From Anastrepha obliqua (lineage: Eukaryota > Arthropoda > Insecta > Diptera > Tephritidae): 64,000 nt of DNA. The position numbers and the translations under genes are program-made. Below, one piece after another: positions 11,423-22,757 of this stretch; the stretch's first letter is position 1, and every line of letters begins with the position of its first letter. The notes under the pieces were generated by a model. The model was given only the letters and a program-made list of their open reading frames with translations. It made no database searches and was not told the origin of the DNA. The stretch is from NCBI RefSeq assembly GCF_027943255.1, contig NC_072896.1, positions 39,396,501 through 39,460,500 on the forward strand, in the 5' to 3' direction.

Positions 11423-12714
11423 GCAGGTGGCGCAAAAGTAACCTTCCGATGTTTTTTGGCTGTAATTAAAAAAAAAATGAAAAACTTTGATTCTTCTTGT
11501 GGATTATTTTTATTTGGTCCTTTAATTTTTTTTACATCAAGTCGAGAATATGATGTCATGTAAATGGGCGCCGCCACAGTTGATTGCCATTTGAGCCCTT
11601 TTAATGGCATTTTCCATCACTTTGGCCAAAACTTCCGGCGATAGGTCCTCATATTCTTGACGGATATTGTCTTTAAGAGCCGCAAAAGTCTGAGGCTTGT
11701 TGACATAAACCCGCGACTTCAAAAAGCCCCACAAAAAGAAGTCTGGAGCGGTCAAATCAGGCGATCTTGCTGGCCAGTGCAAATCGCCAAAACGGGAGAT
11801 TAGGCGCCCGGGAAATGCATCCTTCAGCATATCGGTTGTGGCACGTGCAGTGTGTGCCGTTGCACCGTCCTGTTGGAACCACATGTTTTCCAATCCCAAT
11901 TCATAAAGTTGCGGCAAAAAGAACTCGTTGATCATTGCTCTGTAGAGCTCACCATTTACAGTAACCGTTTGGCCCGCGACGTCTTCGAAGAAAAAAGTCC
12001 GATGACTCCTCTAGCGAAAACAGCACACCATACAGTGACTTTGAGCAGGTGTAATGGCTCTTCGTGGGTTACACGCGGATTTTCAGTGCCCCAGAAGCGT
12101 AAATTTTGCTTATTTACGTACCCGCTAAGATGGAAATGGGCCTTACTCATGATTATTTTTGATGAAAAATCATCTTCCTCTTGGTGGTGATTAAGGGTGG
12201 CTTGAGCGTATGTTAGACGCAATTGGCGGTCAGCAGCTAACAGTTGATGCACCGTCTGGATTTTGTACGGAAACATCATCAAATCTTGTACCAAAATTCG
12301 ATGTAAAGACCGTCGACTAATACCCATTTGCGTGGCACGTCGTCTGGTCGATGTCGACGGCGCTTCCATGACATCCTCGGCTACAGCAGCAATATTCTCT
12401 GCAGAACGGCTACTCCGGGGTCTGCCACGCCTGGCAGCATCTCGTGTTGTGCCAGTCTCTTCGAGGCGAGCGGCTAAACGTCGCAGTGTTTCACCAGTTA
12501 GCGTTGACACGTTGTGCCAAAGTCACCAACCGATTATTAGTCAAATAAATAGTCAGCAATATTCCGCGTTCTGGAGCAGTGTAGCGTAACATTGTTTATT
12601 AACGTGTATTTTGCATGTGTTTACTACACAAATGTCAAAACAGAACTGGCATTAGGGGCATATCGCAAAATTTATAGCATTTTCTGATAGGAGGATTACT
12701 TTAGCGCCACCTGC
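11423..12714 (-). mobile_element. DD41D (rosa-like) transposon, full length but inactive
   Basis: It is bounded by TA at 11421-11422 and 12715-12716. The ends are inverted: GCAGGTGGCGCAAAAGTAAC at left, and reversed at right GCAGGTGGCGCTAAAGTAAT, about 20 bp with two mismatches. Length 1292 bp is normal for a mariner-type element. It carries the pseudogene at 11537-12510. Confidence 0.88.
11537..12510 (-). pseudogene. DD41D transposase pseudogene
   Basis: Two frames (12510-11956 and 11935-11537) make one transposase with a frameshift near 12000. The N-terminal half has a paired HTH DNA-binding region with an RRGRPRSSRSAENIAAVAED linker. The catalytic part keeps MWFQQDGATAHTA and WPARSPDLTAPDFFLWG. 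Counting from the QD aspartate to the final aspartate of PDLTAPD gives 41 intervening residues, hence DD41D, a group first known from tephritid rosa elements. The first catalytic block, MSDEAHF in the copy at 43 kb, reads MSKAHF here, so the first aspartate is gone. With the frameshift this copy is inactive. Confidence 0.9.
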
Positions 12715-13039
12715 TACAAGATCTGAGTGTTTGGGACTCTTTTTCGGCTTGTACTCGACCTTTGCTACCAAAATCTAGTTTTCCCCAAAAATTCGACAAA
12801 TGTTTACCATAAGAATTTGAACTTTTTTGAATATCGATTTTCTGAAAATTTTCATTTCTTCCTTAACGGTCAACATAGGCTTTGTTTTGTGAAAAAATTA
12901 CAGTATTATAAATAATTATTTCAATTAGAGAGGTGGAGACCTTTTTTCTTGTGATTAAGTAAAGCGAGTAGTACCTGAGCAGAGTCATGGATACACAAAT
13001 ATTGAGGGACAGTATATATTCTATAATGTGGTGGCATTT

Positions 13040-13115
13040 TTGGTAAGTCTAACGAAGTTAAGCTCGGCCAAAATCGCGTAAGCGGTTATAGCACCAATTA
13101 AGAAGAAGAAGACGA
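13040..13115 (+). repeat. RTE-like LINE 3' tail remnant, (GAA)n
   Basis: AGCTCGGCCAAAATCGCGTA followed by a GCGGTTATAGCACCAATTAA segment and an AAGAAGAAGAAG run. The same order of motifs closes the RTE pieces at 9504-9740 and near 47790. No coding part remains. Confidence 0.6.
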
Positions 13116-14225
13116 AGAAAAACGAACTAAAAACTTCAACCGAATAAAAAAAAATTTAAAAGAACTAATTCTTCTGCCTTCATAATGCTATCAAGTGATC
13201 ATTCATATCATCCGGAGAATCACAATGAGAACTGAATTTCATTACTTATCCGAAGTTCATGCTCGCCACTGTACTAATACATATGCAAGTGTGTTTCCCA
13301 TATCTTTTGCAAAATATATGCAATTGTCGTAAATTTGTTGCGCGTGCAAGCGTATCTAATGGATTCATAATAGGATTTCGCATTTTTCCGCTCTTGCGCT
13401 CCCATTCACACGTACAGACGAGAATGTTCCAGCAAGCATTCGTAAGAGTTAATGTCGTAATTTTTTGAAGGCCTTAATTAACACTAAGCAGCAAATGTGA
13501 AGAAAATGCTTTTAACTTAAGTATGCGTAATGCTAAAATATAGAAAAAGGAGGGCGAGGAGATGCCTAGTGCGAAAGAGTTTAAAGGAGCACCAGAAGGT
13601 GTAGTGACTGCTGCTCCTGTTGCTGCTGCTACTGATTTCAAGCTTACGCGTATCAACTGAATATATTTGTGCGTCTGCTCCGTGCCTGCAATATTCGTTT
13701 TATTCTGTTTCTTATTGAAATTAGCAGTTGGTTGTTGTAGCTCCATTTTCAGGCACGCAAACAACCAGCCAACTAGTTATCGGGCACAATCACCCTGCCA
13801 TCCTGGCACCTTAGTCCTAGTTTTTCTTAATGGCTGCTCGCAGCAAAACTTTTCGTGCCGTCGAATGCAATTTAAATAAGTAGTGAAAGACACAGAAAGA
13901 AACAAATAAGCAAAATAAATAAATAATTGAAAGAAGAAAATGCTAAAGGAAACAAAAAAAAAAATGAAACTTAATAAAATTAAAAATAGAGCGCACAAAG
14001 CCTTACTAAAAGTAGTAAAGTGTATATATTTTCGTTTTATCAAATAAAAGTAAATACCAAACCTACTTACTATTGAAAAAGAATTCAATTACTTCAATTA
14101 TATGCGCGTCAGTGCCAGCGCATAATGCATTTGCAGACTTCGTCAATGCACAGTGGGAAGGTTTCATACAAATTTTTGAAATTTTTCACGTGCGAATCAT
14201 ATACTTATATTCGGTAAGCGATATG
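13116..14225. other. Non-repetitive intronic sequence, nothing recognised
   Basis: No transposon family is recognised. Open frames at 13474-13764 and 13777-14088 have skewed composition and no motifs. Such stretches inside a large fly intron could hold regulatory DNA, but nothing here proves it. Confidence 0.4.
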
Positions 14226-14229
14226 TATA

Positions 14230-15510
14230 CAGTGGCTCCATAAAGAGCTCGAACACTTAAGTGATATGGTTTTAAATTAAAAAATATATGTAAAATGCAA
14301 ATCTAATGCGCTTATATGTCACATTTATTTTCGTAAATAAGCTTCAATTAATAATCTTACAAACATAAAAACTTAACCAAATATATGACAAAACAGAAGT
14401 TGAATATTTATAGAAAGCAGACTCTTTTTTTCCCTGTTCTCTCCTCTCGGGAGCATAGGGCTTCGACAAGACTCAATCTTGCGTTAGTTTCGTTGATCTA
14501 TTTTGATTTCGGGGTAGGTGATAAGCCTGCCGCTACCATTCCTTAATAGTGGGAATGCCCACCTGTCGTTGCTTAGGAACAACGCCTTCTTACTGCTTAG
14601 AGCACCCTCTGTGTTTCACATTTTTCTGCCAAAAAGATAGCACGGATGGTTGAGTACTTCGCTAAATTTGGTGTGTCTGCGCTATTACCGCCGTTACCCG
14701 CCTAAAGTAGTGTTAGGCAAATAAAACTTAAGAAAAAACAATAGAATTAATATTTAATCGGCAAACCTTTATTTTTGCTCACATCATTTAGTCTTCTTGG
14801 CATGAACTCGACCAGCTTCTTACATGTCAAAGGATCTATTTTTCCCCATTTTCTTCTTTAATAGCATCTTCTAGGTCTTTCTTGTTCCTAATAACACGTT
14901 TTTCAGTTGGTTTTCCAAATGAGGCCACAGATGTTCAATTACATTGATGTCTGGAGATTGCGGAGGTGTTTCATGTACTTTAGGGCAGTTGTACATAAGT
15001 CATAGACGGACGTCGAGTGTCTTATTCTTGAGATCGTTGTCTTGATAGTACTGGAAATTGTCCTTAATTCCCAACTTTTCAGTACTTTGTACCAAATTTC
15101 TTTCATAATTTTTAGGTATTGTTTGTTGTCCATATTACCGTTAGTAAAGCAAAAATTTCCAGTACCAGCAGCAGGCATGTTTAACTGCCGGACGTAAGTT
15201 TTTTTCCAACAACTTTTTATTAGGTCTTCTCCACATATACGATTGTCCATCGGACCTAAATAGGTTAAACTTGCTTTCATCTGCAAATCAAACGTGCTTC
15301 CAGCACTCGAAATCCTTATCCTCATGACGCTTTGCGCATTTTATTCTCTTGTGTCGGTTAATCTCGTTGATGAAAGGTTTTTTTTCGCGCAACTCTTCCA
15401 TCATAATTACTCTTTCGCAACACTATACGTAAACTTTCCGGATTTCTGTTAATATTAAGGTGTTGGGTGACTTCTATTCCGAGCATAGGAGCGCTTAAAT
15501 TTGGATTTTA
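14230..15510 (-). pseudogene. Tc1-like transposon relic with broken transposase
   Basis: On the minus strand the sequence reads KKPFINEINRHKRIKCAKRH, FADESKFNLFRSDGQSY (first catalytic D), then frame 15325-14939 with GTGNFCFTNGNMDNKQYLKI, and finally HETPPQSPDINVIEHLWPHL, where the E of VIEHLW is the last catalytic residue of the DD34E Tc1 triad. Frameshifts and stops separate these blocks. An end-like CAGTGGCTCCATAAAG lies at 14230 next to TA; the opposite end was not found. About 290 bp at 14425-14715 (GGGAGCATAGGGCTTCGACA and onward) does not look like Tc1 and may be an insertion of another repeat. Confidence 0.8.
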
Positions 15511-15689
15511 CTTAATTTGTTGCCCTATCCACCATTCATCTGCTCTCAAAAACAATTTTGGTCGTCCCGATTTCTTCTTATTTTTCACGGATTTTGTTGA
15601 TCTGAAACGTTTTATCAATATTATTAGTTTAGGTTCCTGGACGTGAGGATATGAGATAAGTAATTGCTTATCATCTAGCTGAAACCTTT

Positions 15690-16150
15690 CTCTACCTGGT
15701 TTTGAGCTTTTTGTGGACTTACAAAAGGAGAAGAAATTCTGGCAAAATTCTCTCGGTGAGAGACAAGCCAAACAATTCCTAATACCGAACAGAAGAATTA
15801 CTGATAAGCTACTTTTGCTCAGCAGGTCACTCATAAGACTTTTAACTGGTTACTTTGCAGGCCACTGTAGCCTGAAATATCACTTAAATAAAATTGGTCT
15901 CTCTAAGGCCATCATCTGCCCATTCTGTGAAATAGATACAAGAAAATGGGGAGCACATTCTTTGAGAATGTCCTGCACTAGGCAGAAAAAGGCTACATCA
16001 TCTTGCTGGTTTTACCGTGCATCCGTATACATATTTATAAATTATGGCATATTTTTTAAAAATCCTTAAAATATAGGGAACTCATTAGGCTTTGGCCAAT
16101 AGATCTCTGTTGATTCAAGTGCCTCGCAGCCTAATAATTACAACAACAGT
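15690..16150 (+). mobile_element. LINE C-terminal fragment (after RNase H domain)
   Basis: Frame 15713-16069 contains RLLTGYFAGHCSLKYHLNKI, then GLSKAIICPFCEID and HSLRMSC, the Cys-rich C-terminal region that follows RNase H in many fly LINEs. The usual glutamates and histidine are partly lost. The sequence ends near a CAGCCTAATAATTACAACAA segment, a CAA-type LINE tail. Upstream domains are absent. Confidence 0.65.
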
Positions 16151-16189
16151 TTCGACTAACATTCTTCTGCTTATTTGGCGCTAGAACCG

Positions 16190-17075
16190 TTTGAGAGTTG
16201 TGGCCAAGATCAACCAATATCGTATTTGTCTTTGCAAACTTCTGCCACCTGGTCCTAACAAGTGCAGAGAGGTTTTTCTGCACATGATCCTTCCTTGGGC
16301 GTGCTAGCTTCCAGCAACGGATACCGAATCGAATGATCTCAGTTCATCATTCCATCTTCGCGTTAACCGGCACGCACGCAAATGGAACCATAAATCTTAC
16401 GAATAGTAGCTCTCTATAACGCCCCTAAAGCATTTTTATTCTTATTAGGCGTGGACGATGCCTCTGTGTCTCATAAAAGGACAGGTATAATTAGAATTTT
16501 ATAAGTCGTGATTATTGTTCGAAAAGAGAGGGGGTTTTCAATTGCCTACCGAGCCGTTGTAGCCGGTCTCAGTGCATCATTCCATTTTCGTTAGTATTCC
16601 TCCTCTATATAAGCGGAACCATAACTCTTGCGGGTAATAGTTCTCTCGAATGCTCCTAAAATATTATTACTTATTTTAGGCGATGTCTCTGTGCCACATA
16701 AAGAACGGGTATAAGGAATATTTTATAGACCGTTGTTCGACAAGATAGGGGATTTTCCATTGCACACCGAACCGCAAGTAGCAGCTGTTGGCAAGAGTTA
16801 TTCTGTGTTTGACTTGTTGGTCGATATCATCATCATCTTCAGCATTACAGTCATTGCTTCTGCAACTACAGGTCTCCACTTCTATCGATCCTCTACTACA
16901 TCTTTTCAATTTGTGATTCGCAATTTCCGCAGGTCACCTGTGACCTCATCACTCCAACGTTTGATTAACCTCCGTCGTTCTCTGCGTCCAATCGGTTATC
17001 TGTGGAACGCTATGCTGGCAGCTCTGTTTTTGGGCATTCTATGCGTATTCCCTTACCATCTTACTCTTTGACTTT
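16190..17075 (-). mobile_element. RTE-like LINE fragment with a tandem duplication
   Basis: The minus strand frame at 16909-16676 gives DDDDIDQQVKHRITLANSCY, matching the RTE segment before the IYKTLIRPVLLYG motif. Further on, ENALGALxRATIRKIYG can be read near 16450-16380. Two blocks of roughly 240 bp (about 16320-16555 and 16560-16760) are alignable by eye: both have a CATCATTCCAT, a GGAACCATAA, a CTCTGTG and a TTGTTCGA mark in the same order. This suggests an internal tandem duplication of the RT thumb segment. Many stops; a relic. Confidence 0.62.
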
Positions 17076-17463
17076 TAAAGAAACGTATGGCATTTTCATG
17101 GTATTACAATGAATAGAGCTCGTATTTATTTCTGATTCGGTGTGGCATGTGGATCCAGTCGTAAGGGACCATATATTTTTCGTAGTGCCTCGTTTTCACA
17201 TCCCTGTTTTTCAGTGTAACTAGTATCTTAAGTACCATCCTCGTTGCTGTTTGTTATTATGGGCGTCATTAGAGCTCACCTTTTGAGCTCTTTATTGTTT
17301 GAAAATTTTCATTAAGTGTAATAGGCTGGGTCACTGTGATATATGTATATTTGTTATATAATTATGATTCGCGCTTCCATCGTTTGTTATTTCTTTGAAT
17401 GTTTGCTTTTGCTAGTCTAGGGTCGACAGTATTAGCAAACACATTTTCATTTTGGTATTTCCT
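17076..17463. other. Nothing recognised
   Basis: No family pattern; lies between a LINE relic and a tRNA-like sequence. Confidence 0.35.
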
Positions 17464-17545
17464 GTCCAGAGCGAAATCCGAACTCGGTCACAACCGAATG
17501 GTAGTCGTACACCGATCCGCTTGGCTACGTCGACCGCCAGGTCGA
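17464..17545 (-). repeat. tRNA-like sequence, possible SINE head of a second family
   Basis: Reversed, it reads GGCGGTCGACGTAGCCAAGC, then GGATCGGTGTACGACTACCA and TTCGG, then GAGTTCGGATTTCGC. The spacing and the A-box-like GTAGCCAAGCGG and B-box-like GAGTTCGGATTTC recall the head of the SINE at 4244, but the sequence differs and no SINE body follows. It could be an old SINE head or a tRNA-derived fragment; no functional tRNA fold was confirmed. Confidence 0.4.
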
Positions 17546-17636
17546 CCTGGATTCTAGGGGAAGTAATTCCTTCAGAACTATAAAGCTATCTCGTCTAACC
17601 TTATCTAGTCTTAAAATATGGAGCGATGCCACTTAT

Positions 17637-18513
17637 AAAGGGTGATTACATTGGAGGTAATTTTTCCAATAGGGGTTTTTGGACCGATCACGTGTTTCAG
17701 TATTCATCGACATTTCATCATGGAAAGTCTTACGGCTCAACAACGTTTACAAATCGAACGATTGTATCACGAAAATCAACGCTTATTACTTATGGCTTAC
17801 AAAACCGTTCAGCGATGAGTCCCATTTTCGGCTTAATGGCTACGTCAATAAGCAAAATTGTCATATTTCCGCTGAAAAGCTCGGGTTGCTCATCAAGAAC
17901 AGCCATTAAAAACAATCGTTTGGTGAGGCCTATGGGATGGAGGAATCATTGGTCCATATTTCTTCAAAGACGAGGCTGTCGCCAATGTAATAGTGAATGA
18001 CAAACACTATGTCGGCATAATAAACGGCTTTTTGATACCGGAAATTGAAGCCCGTGATCTCCATAATATTTGGTTCCAAAAAGACTACGCTAGCGCTACT
18101 TCCGATGCAGCCCGTGAAACAATGGATTTACTTCGTCGTCGTTTCGGTGAACAATTTATCTCTCTCTCGGCCCAATGGATTCACCACTAAGATCGTGTGA
18201 TCTCACACTTTGGGCTTTTATTTGTGGGAGTATGTAAAGTCTAAATGTTTTGTGGATAAACCAGCTTCGATTGAAGCATTGGAAGTTAATAGTACTAAAG
18301 TTATTCACGAGATACCGATGGAAGTTCTTCAGCGAGTTATTTACGGATGGTTGAATTACGGCGTAGTCACGACCAACATTTGAAAGGCATTATCTTGAAA
18401 AAAATAAATTTAATCAATGGTTCTACGCAAAAATAATAAAGATTGTCCAGTGAAATATTTTTCTTGTTTTATTTCAATTGAAAATCCGATACCTCTAAAT
18501 TAATCATCCTTTA
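17637..18513 (+). pseudogene. DD41D-type transposon relic, internally deleted
   Basis: The outer ends match as inverted repeats: TAAAGGGTGATTACATTGGA at left and, reversed, TAAAGGATGATTAATTTAGA at right, then GGTA in both. Inside, FSDESHFRLNGYVNKQNCHI (17808-17867) is the first catalytic block. The frame at 17993-18190 has IWFQKDYASATSDAARETMD, the second block, where the usual QQDGA has become QKDYA. A degraded end with HLKGIILKK closes near 18403. At about 880 bp against 1.3 kb it has lost parts of the N-terminal region. Frameshifts throughout. Confidence 0.78.
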
Positions 18514-18515
18514 TA

Positions 18516-19130
18516 AGATTGTACCGAATTTGCTCGAATCAGCAGCTCCAATGGTTGAGATGCAAAATACGAAAAAGGGCTAACATGATTTAATAAAAAA
18601 ATTAATTTTGATTGAAGACAACAGAAACGGGCAAAATCTTTGTCCTTACTAAAAATACTTCAGAAAGAATGAAAAAAATAGCCACGTAATAATTTTTTCC
18701 TACAAAATGCTTAAAACCCATGTGAAGTGTTTAATTAAAATTAAATTAATAACATTTCTCTAGGAAAATTTTAGTTTTTGGCTGTATCTCACGGCGCTCT
18801 AAGACAATATTTCCATTTGGGCAACACAACACTCCCAGTGTAGCAAAGATTTCCAATATTTCTCATTAATGCCCAATGACAAAGTAGAGGTATTATAATG
18901 ATTGACAGTCAAGATTTTGAGTAGGAAAAAGCTGCTGCTATCAAAATAAAGTATGATTCAAAAATATGTGCATCTGTATTTGAATCACATATTTCATTAT
19001 GCTCATACAACTCCCAGTTTAAAGTGAAAAGTTAGAAGCGCTGAGGTGAAAATTCAATTTGTGTTTTGCTTGAAAGTTTGGCGCCTAATGTTAACCGTGA
19101 TTTCAAAGGAGAGTAAATTTTTGGTAGTTA
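18516..19130. other. Nothing recognised
   Basis: AT-rich, no open frame with family signals. Confidence 0.4.
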
Positions 19131-20270
19131 GGTAGGTTGGGTGGTTGTCGTAGGGACACACTTAGACCTTTCGCAGGTCCATTGCGAAACCACTGGAACT
19201 TATCCTTACCCTACGTGTTCCTTTTCAAACCATCCGCTAACTTTAATAAACGAGCAGAGCTTCGTTAGTTTTAGATGGGATATGTCCGCTACATCGGTTG
19301 AAAATGCTGTATCAAGAGTGCGCAGCCTTCTCATAGCTAAGCTTTCACACTCACATAAAAGGTGTCTGACTGTTTCCACTTCTTCTGTCTTAAAACAGCT
19401 TCTACAGAAATCGAAGTACGGGAGTCCTAACCTACTAGCGTGGCTGCCTATTAAACAATGACCAGTTAATACCCCTATCATTTTTCTTGTAGCTTCTCAG
19501 TTAAGCCGCTTTGCAGTTTCCTGCTATATTCCTGTGGCCTGGCACCCAGATAAGGTGCACTTAGATACGTCATTTAGAAGTTTAAAAATTCTAAAACTGT
19601 TTTTGACTAGTGTGTTTTAGATTCAAGCCGCTTGATTATCCGAGTATATGAAGACTTCATTTGTGGATAATACTCTCGTTTTTATTACCGTAAGTCCCTC
19701 TTTTATGGCAGTGACTTCCGCCTGAAATACACTGCAATGATCAGGTGGGCGAAATGATTGGCATACTCTGAGTTTATCGGAGTAAACCCCTCCACCTACT
19801 TTGTTGTCTAGTTTTGAGCCATCTGTGTAGATGTTTATATAATTTTTCTTAATAATAAGCCCGTTATCCCATTCCTCTTTGGAAGGAAATACTGTGACGA
19901 AGGATTTATTTAAGTTGATATCCTTGATCGTACAGAAATCCGTTGTGCCAGGAATGCAGGGGAATTTGTCTAAAATTGAAGAGTGTCCTCTTTGGTTCGT
20001 TCTGAGTAGGCCGATTCCTCTTAGTCTGAGAGCTGCTTTGGTAGCTGTTTGCTTACCGAATTGCTCTATTGGTAAAAGGTTAAGCATAATAATATTTAGT
20101 ACTTCTATGGGTGTAGTCCTAAGGACCCCGCAGATGCAAAGACTTGTCATTCTTTGCATATGTACCATGGTTCTTTTAATATATAAATTATCTAAAGCCT
20201 ACCACCATACTAGTATGCCGTATGTTAGGATTGGTCTGACAATTGCTGTGTAAAGCCTGTGTAAATTTTT
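19131..20270 (-). mobile_element. LINE fragment (copy B): RT thumb end, RNase H and Cys-rich C-terminus
   Basis: Minus-strand frame 20168-19623 contains the end of the RT region, then a complete-looking RNase H core: INIYTDGSKLDNKVGGG (first D), DHCSVFQAEVTAIKEG (E) and VFIYSDNQAA (D), so three acidic residues are present. After stops, frame 19481-19206 gives MIGVLTGHCLIGSHASRLGL, FDFCRSCFKTEEVETVRHLL and the end GWFEKEHVG. The tail is (CCTA)n at 19131-19140 on this strand. It is truncated at the 5' side near 20270. It matches copy A (1-1003) almost base for base but in the opposite direction, so both come from one recently active lineage. Confidence 0.88.
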
Positions 20271-20344
20271 GGTAACAAACTACAATTTTTCCAGACTTGA
20301 AACACCAAATGATAGAAACAATTTTTCCTAAGAGCGACACAAGG

Positions 20345-20450
20345 GGATAATAGCAAACCTCGGAGGGTATTTCTGCTGCGCGGAGGTATCATATAACTGT
20401 AGGTCCCTCAATTTGTAGGATAATATCAGTCCTGACATCACCGACAAAAC
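20345..20450 (+). repeat. SINE body fragment
   Basis: AATAGCAAACCTCGGAGGGT, ATTTCTGCTGCGC and ACTGTAGGTCCCTCAATTTG match the middle of the SINE at 4244, with decay. Confidence 0.6.
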
Positions 20451-20975
20451 AAAGACAAGAATGATAGAATAAAAATCTGCCCAGAATGAAGTGAAAAAGA
20501 GTGTAATTTTGCGGTGGCGTGGATGAGGTGTGAGTGAGAGAATTAAGAAATAAAAATAAGAAAATAACGGTTTGTAAATAAATTTAAAAGTTAAGTTAGA
20601 TTAATGAAAATCAAAAAGCTAATAAGCAAGATAATGGAAATTAGAAAGTTATTTACTTAGAAAACATTAAAAAAAGTACTATTAATTTACGTTAGTTTAA
20701 CTGGTGATTCTGTGAAACACTGGGAGAAGAATACCTCGCTATACCTTTTATATTTTCTAAACCGGGTAGCAAAGGATGTAGGGCCTTTATACAAAAATAT
20801 ATCCATACACAGTATGTCTAATGTAACCGTGAACTATTTGGCCAATTAGATTTTAACAATCTGTATTGCCTGGGCTTATAATATTTATAATACACAATAT
20901 ATTCAATAAAATGTATAGTCAGTACCTTTACCATTATAGCTGGCTGCATATCTTTGAGTCATAGAAAATAAAAAA
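20451..20975. other. Nothing recognised
   Basis: AT-rich gap between two SINE fragments; no coding pattern. Confidence 0.4.
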
Positions 20976-21065
20976 AATGAATAATTGGCGCGTACACTTC
21001 TGTTAGGTGTGGCCGAGCTCCTTCTCCTATTTGTGGCGTGGGTATTGATGTTGTGTCACAAATGA
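20976..21065 (-). repeat. SINE 3' fragment
   Basis: AATAATTGGCGCGTACACTT, CTGTTAGGTGTGGCCGAGCT and ATTTGTGGCGTG are the reverse of the 3' end of the SINE at 4244. The tRNA-like head is absent. Confidence 0.7.
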
Positions 21066-21319
21066 TCTTTGAGTCCTAAGTAATGTTAATTTCTACGCAA
21101 ACTGCGGAGGTAATCGGCTCCAAATCCACTGAATTTGCATTGATATCTCTTTGAGCGCTCATCTCTGTTTCCACTCTACACACCTTCGGCTTCCATCCTT
21201 GAGATTGCAGTCTTCTTATAAAATCCAAGGTTGGTTAGTTGTTCCAAGCATCTCTGCCTTTTCATAAATTTCATTCATCAAAACTACATTCAAATTGGCG
21301 GTAAACACAAATAAAGGGA

Positions 21320-21790
21320 GAAACCATTTTCCGGAGAAATAGTGCCAAACATGGAACTGAACTGGTTGCTTAACAGTTCGTTGAAGTTGTCGATCATCAG
21401 CAGTTCACCAGCACCGACGAATGCAACTATTTGCCCAAGAGGAAGATTCATCTATGAATATTGCATTTGCTCAATTCCATTCAAAGTTTTCTTTAGGTCA
21501 TGCAAATCTTTTTTCAATGTTTGAATGAGAGCAGCAGTTTTTTCAGTGTCCTCTGAAGTTGAGATCTTCTGCATGAAAACGCCCTCGAATCGTGTCTTTG
21601 AATACATCAACACCACACCACTTTTTCTTAGACCGCCTCGTCCGGCCTCGTCCGGAGAAGACGTCAAAGTTTTTAACTTCGGTATACCGAATTGCACCCA
21701 TTTGATTATGAACGTCTTCGATATCTTCCGACTTCCGTTTTGTATATTCATCACACCCTAACCAAGCCTCAAGCGATACAGATCCCATTG
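21320..21790 (-). other. Unrecognised coding-like stretch
   Basis: Two overlapping minus frames (21788-21543 and 21754-21452) together read like one frameshifted protein: a part with GCDEYTKRKSEDIEDVHNQM and GAIRYTEVKNFDVFSG, then EDTEKTAALIQTLKKDLHDL, a charged helix likely to form a coiled coil. Composition is more protein-like than in neighbouring noise. I do not recognise the family. It could be an ORF1-like or transposase-associated protein of an element. No start, splice or terminal repeats support a host gene. Confidence 0.35.
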
Positions 21791-22134
21791 CTGTTATTCT
21801 TACTCCATACTAAAAGGCGTAAATCAGAAGTACTCCGAGAATAGGAAAAGGGCTATTCAAGTGTGTTCTGTCTAGGTTCAGGACTATTTTAAAAGGAACG
21901 AAATCGATATTGATGATTTTTTTATAAGCGTCGTACGTATATCCATTGGCCTACATTTGAGGTTATGTAGCATCGCGATTGGTGTCTAACTGACAAAACT
22001 ATTTCAGTAAATGAGTGATTGTTTTTCTTGCCACTTAGAACATAGCTTATCATGAATGTTCCCACTCATGCTACTTGTAGGAAAAAGCTAGAAATAATTC
22101 TGAATGGCACAGGTTTGAAACCCCCTGTGAGTAT

Positions 22135-22382
22135 GAATGCCCAAATAGTAGAAAATGTATTTCCCAATAGCGATCCCTCCTCGACAGATACTGGTAAACC
22201 TCCGAGTGTATTTCTCTTTTGAAAAAGCTCCTCATAAAAAACAAAATCATCTGTCTTTCGGAGGTGGCGTAAAACTGTAGATACCTCCATTTGTGGAGAT
22301 GCCCTCCAACATTAAGACGCATGCCACAATCAGGAGGAGGAGCTCGGCCGAATTCCCGAAAAGGTTGTAAGCGTCAAAAAAT
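22135..22382 (+). repeat. SINE copy lacking the tRNA-like head
   Basis: It contains CCCAATAGCGATCCCTCCTC, CTCCGAGTGTATTTCTCTTT, GAAAAAGCTCCTCATAAAAA and GGAGGAGGAGCTCGGCCGAA in the order of the copy at 4244. Confidence 0.78.
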
Positions 22383-22757
22383 TACTCACGATAGTATATC
22401 TCCAGTTTTTTGTTCACGATGGTTTTTTTTTTGCTGAACATTTTAGTGCCTTGGTCCAGTGCTAAAAACAAAAATGATCCATACGTCATGAGAACAGCAC
22501 GAGTCAGGGGGAACTGCAACCGTCTTATTGGAATTCTGTTCATTGTCTTGATTGCTAATGCCTTTTTATTACGTTTCCACTTTTTAGTATTCGTATACTG
22601 CAAAGTATCTTTGATGGTGTGAGGTAAAAAACCTGACTTGACTAATCAAAGTTCGTGCGACGAGGACCTCTGCCTATGTAATATATATCAAAATATTCTT
22701 AGTATCTTATGAAATTTTTTTAAACCGTTAGGTGAAATGAAAATATTTTGAATTAGT
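22383..22757. other. Nothing recognised
   Basis: AT-rich; the opposed small frames at 22382-22603 and 22410-22622 have no motifs. Confidence 0.35.

Noticed and set aside
11852..12589. Plus-strand frames of 112 and 108 codons
   Set aside because: Shadows of the DD41D transposase pseudogene on the minus strand.
17464..17545. Functional tRNA gene
   Set aside because: The box spacing and sequence fit a SINE head better. I could not draw a full cloverleaf with a proper acceptor stem, and no Pol III terminator run follows at the right place.
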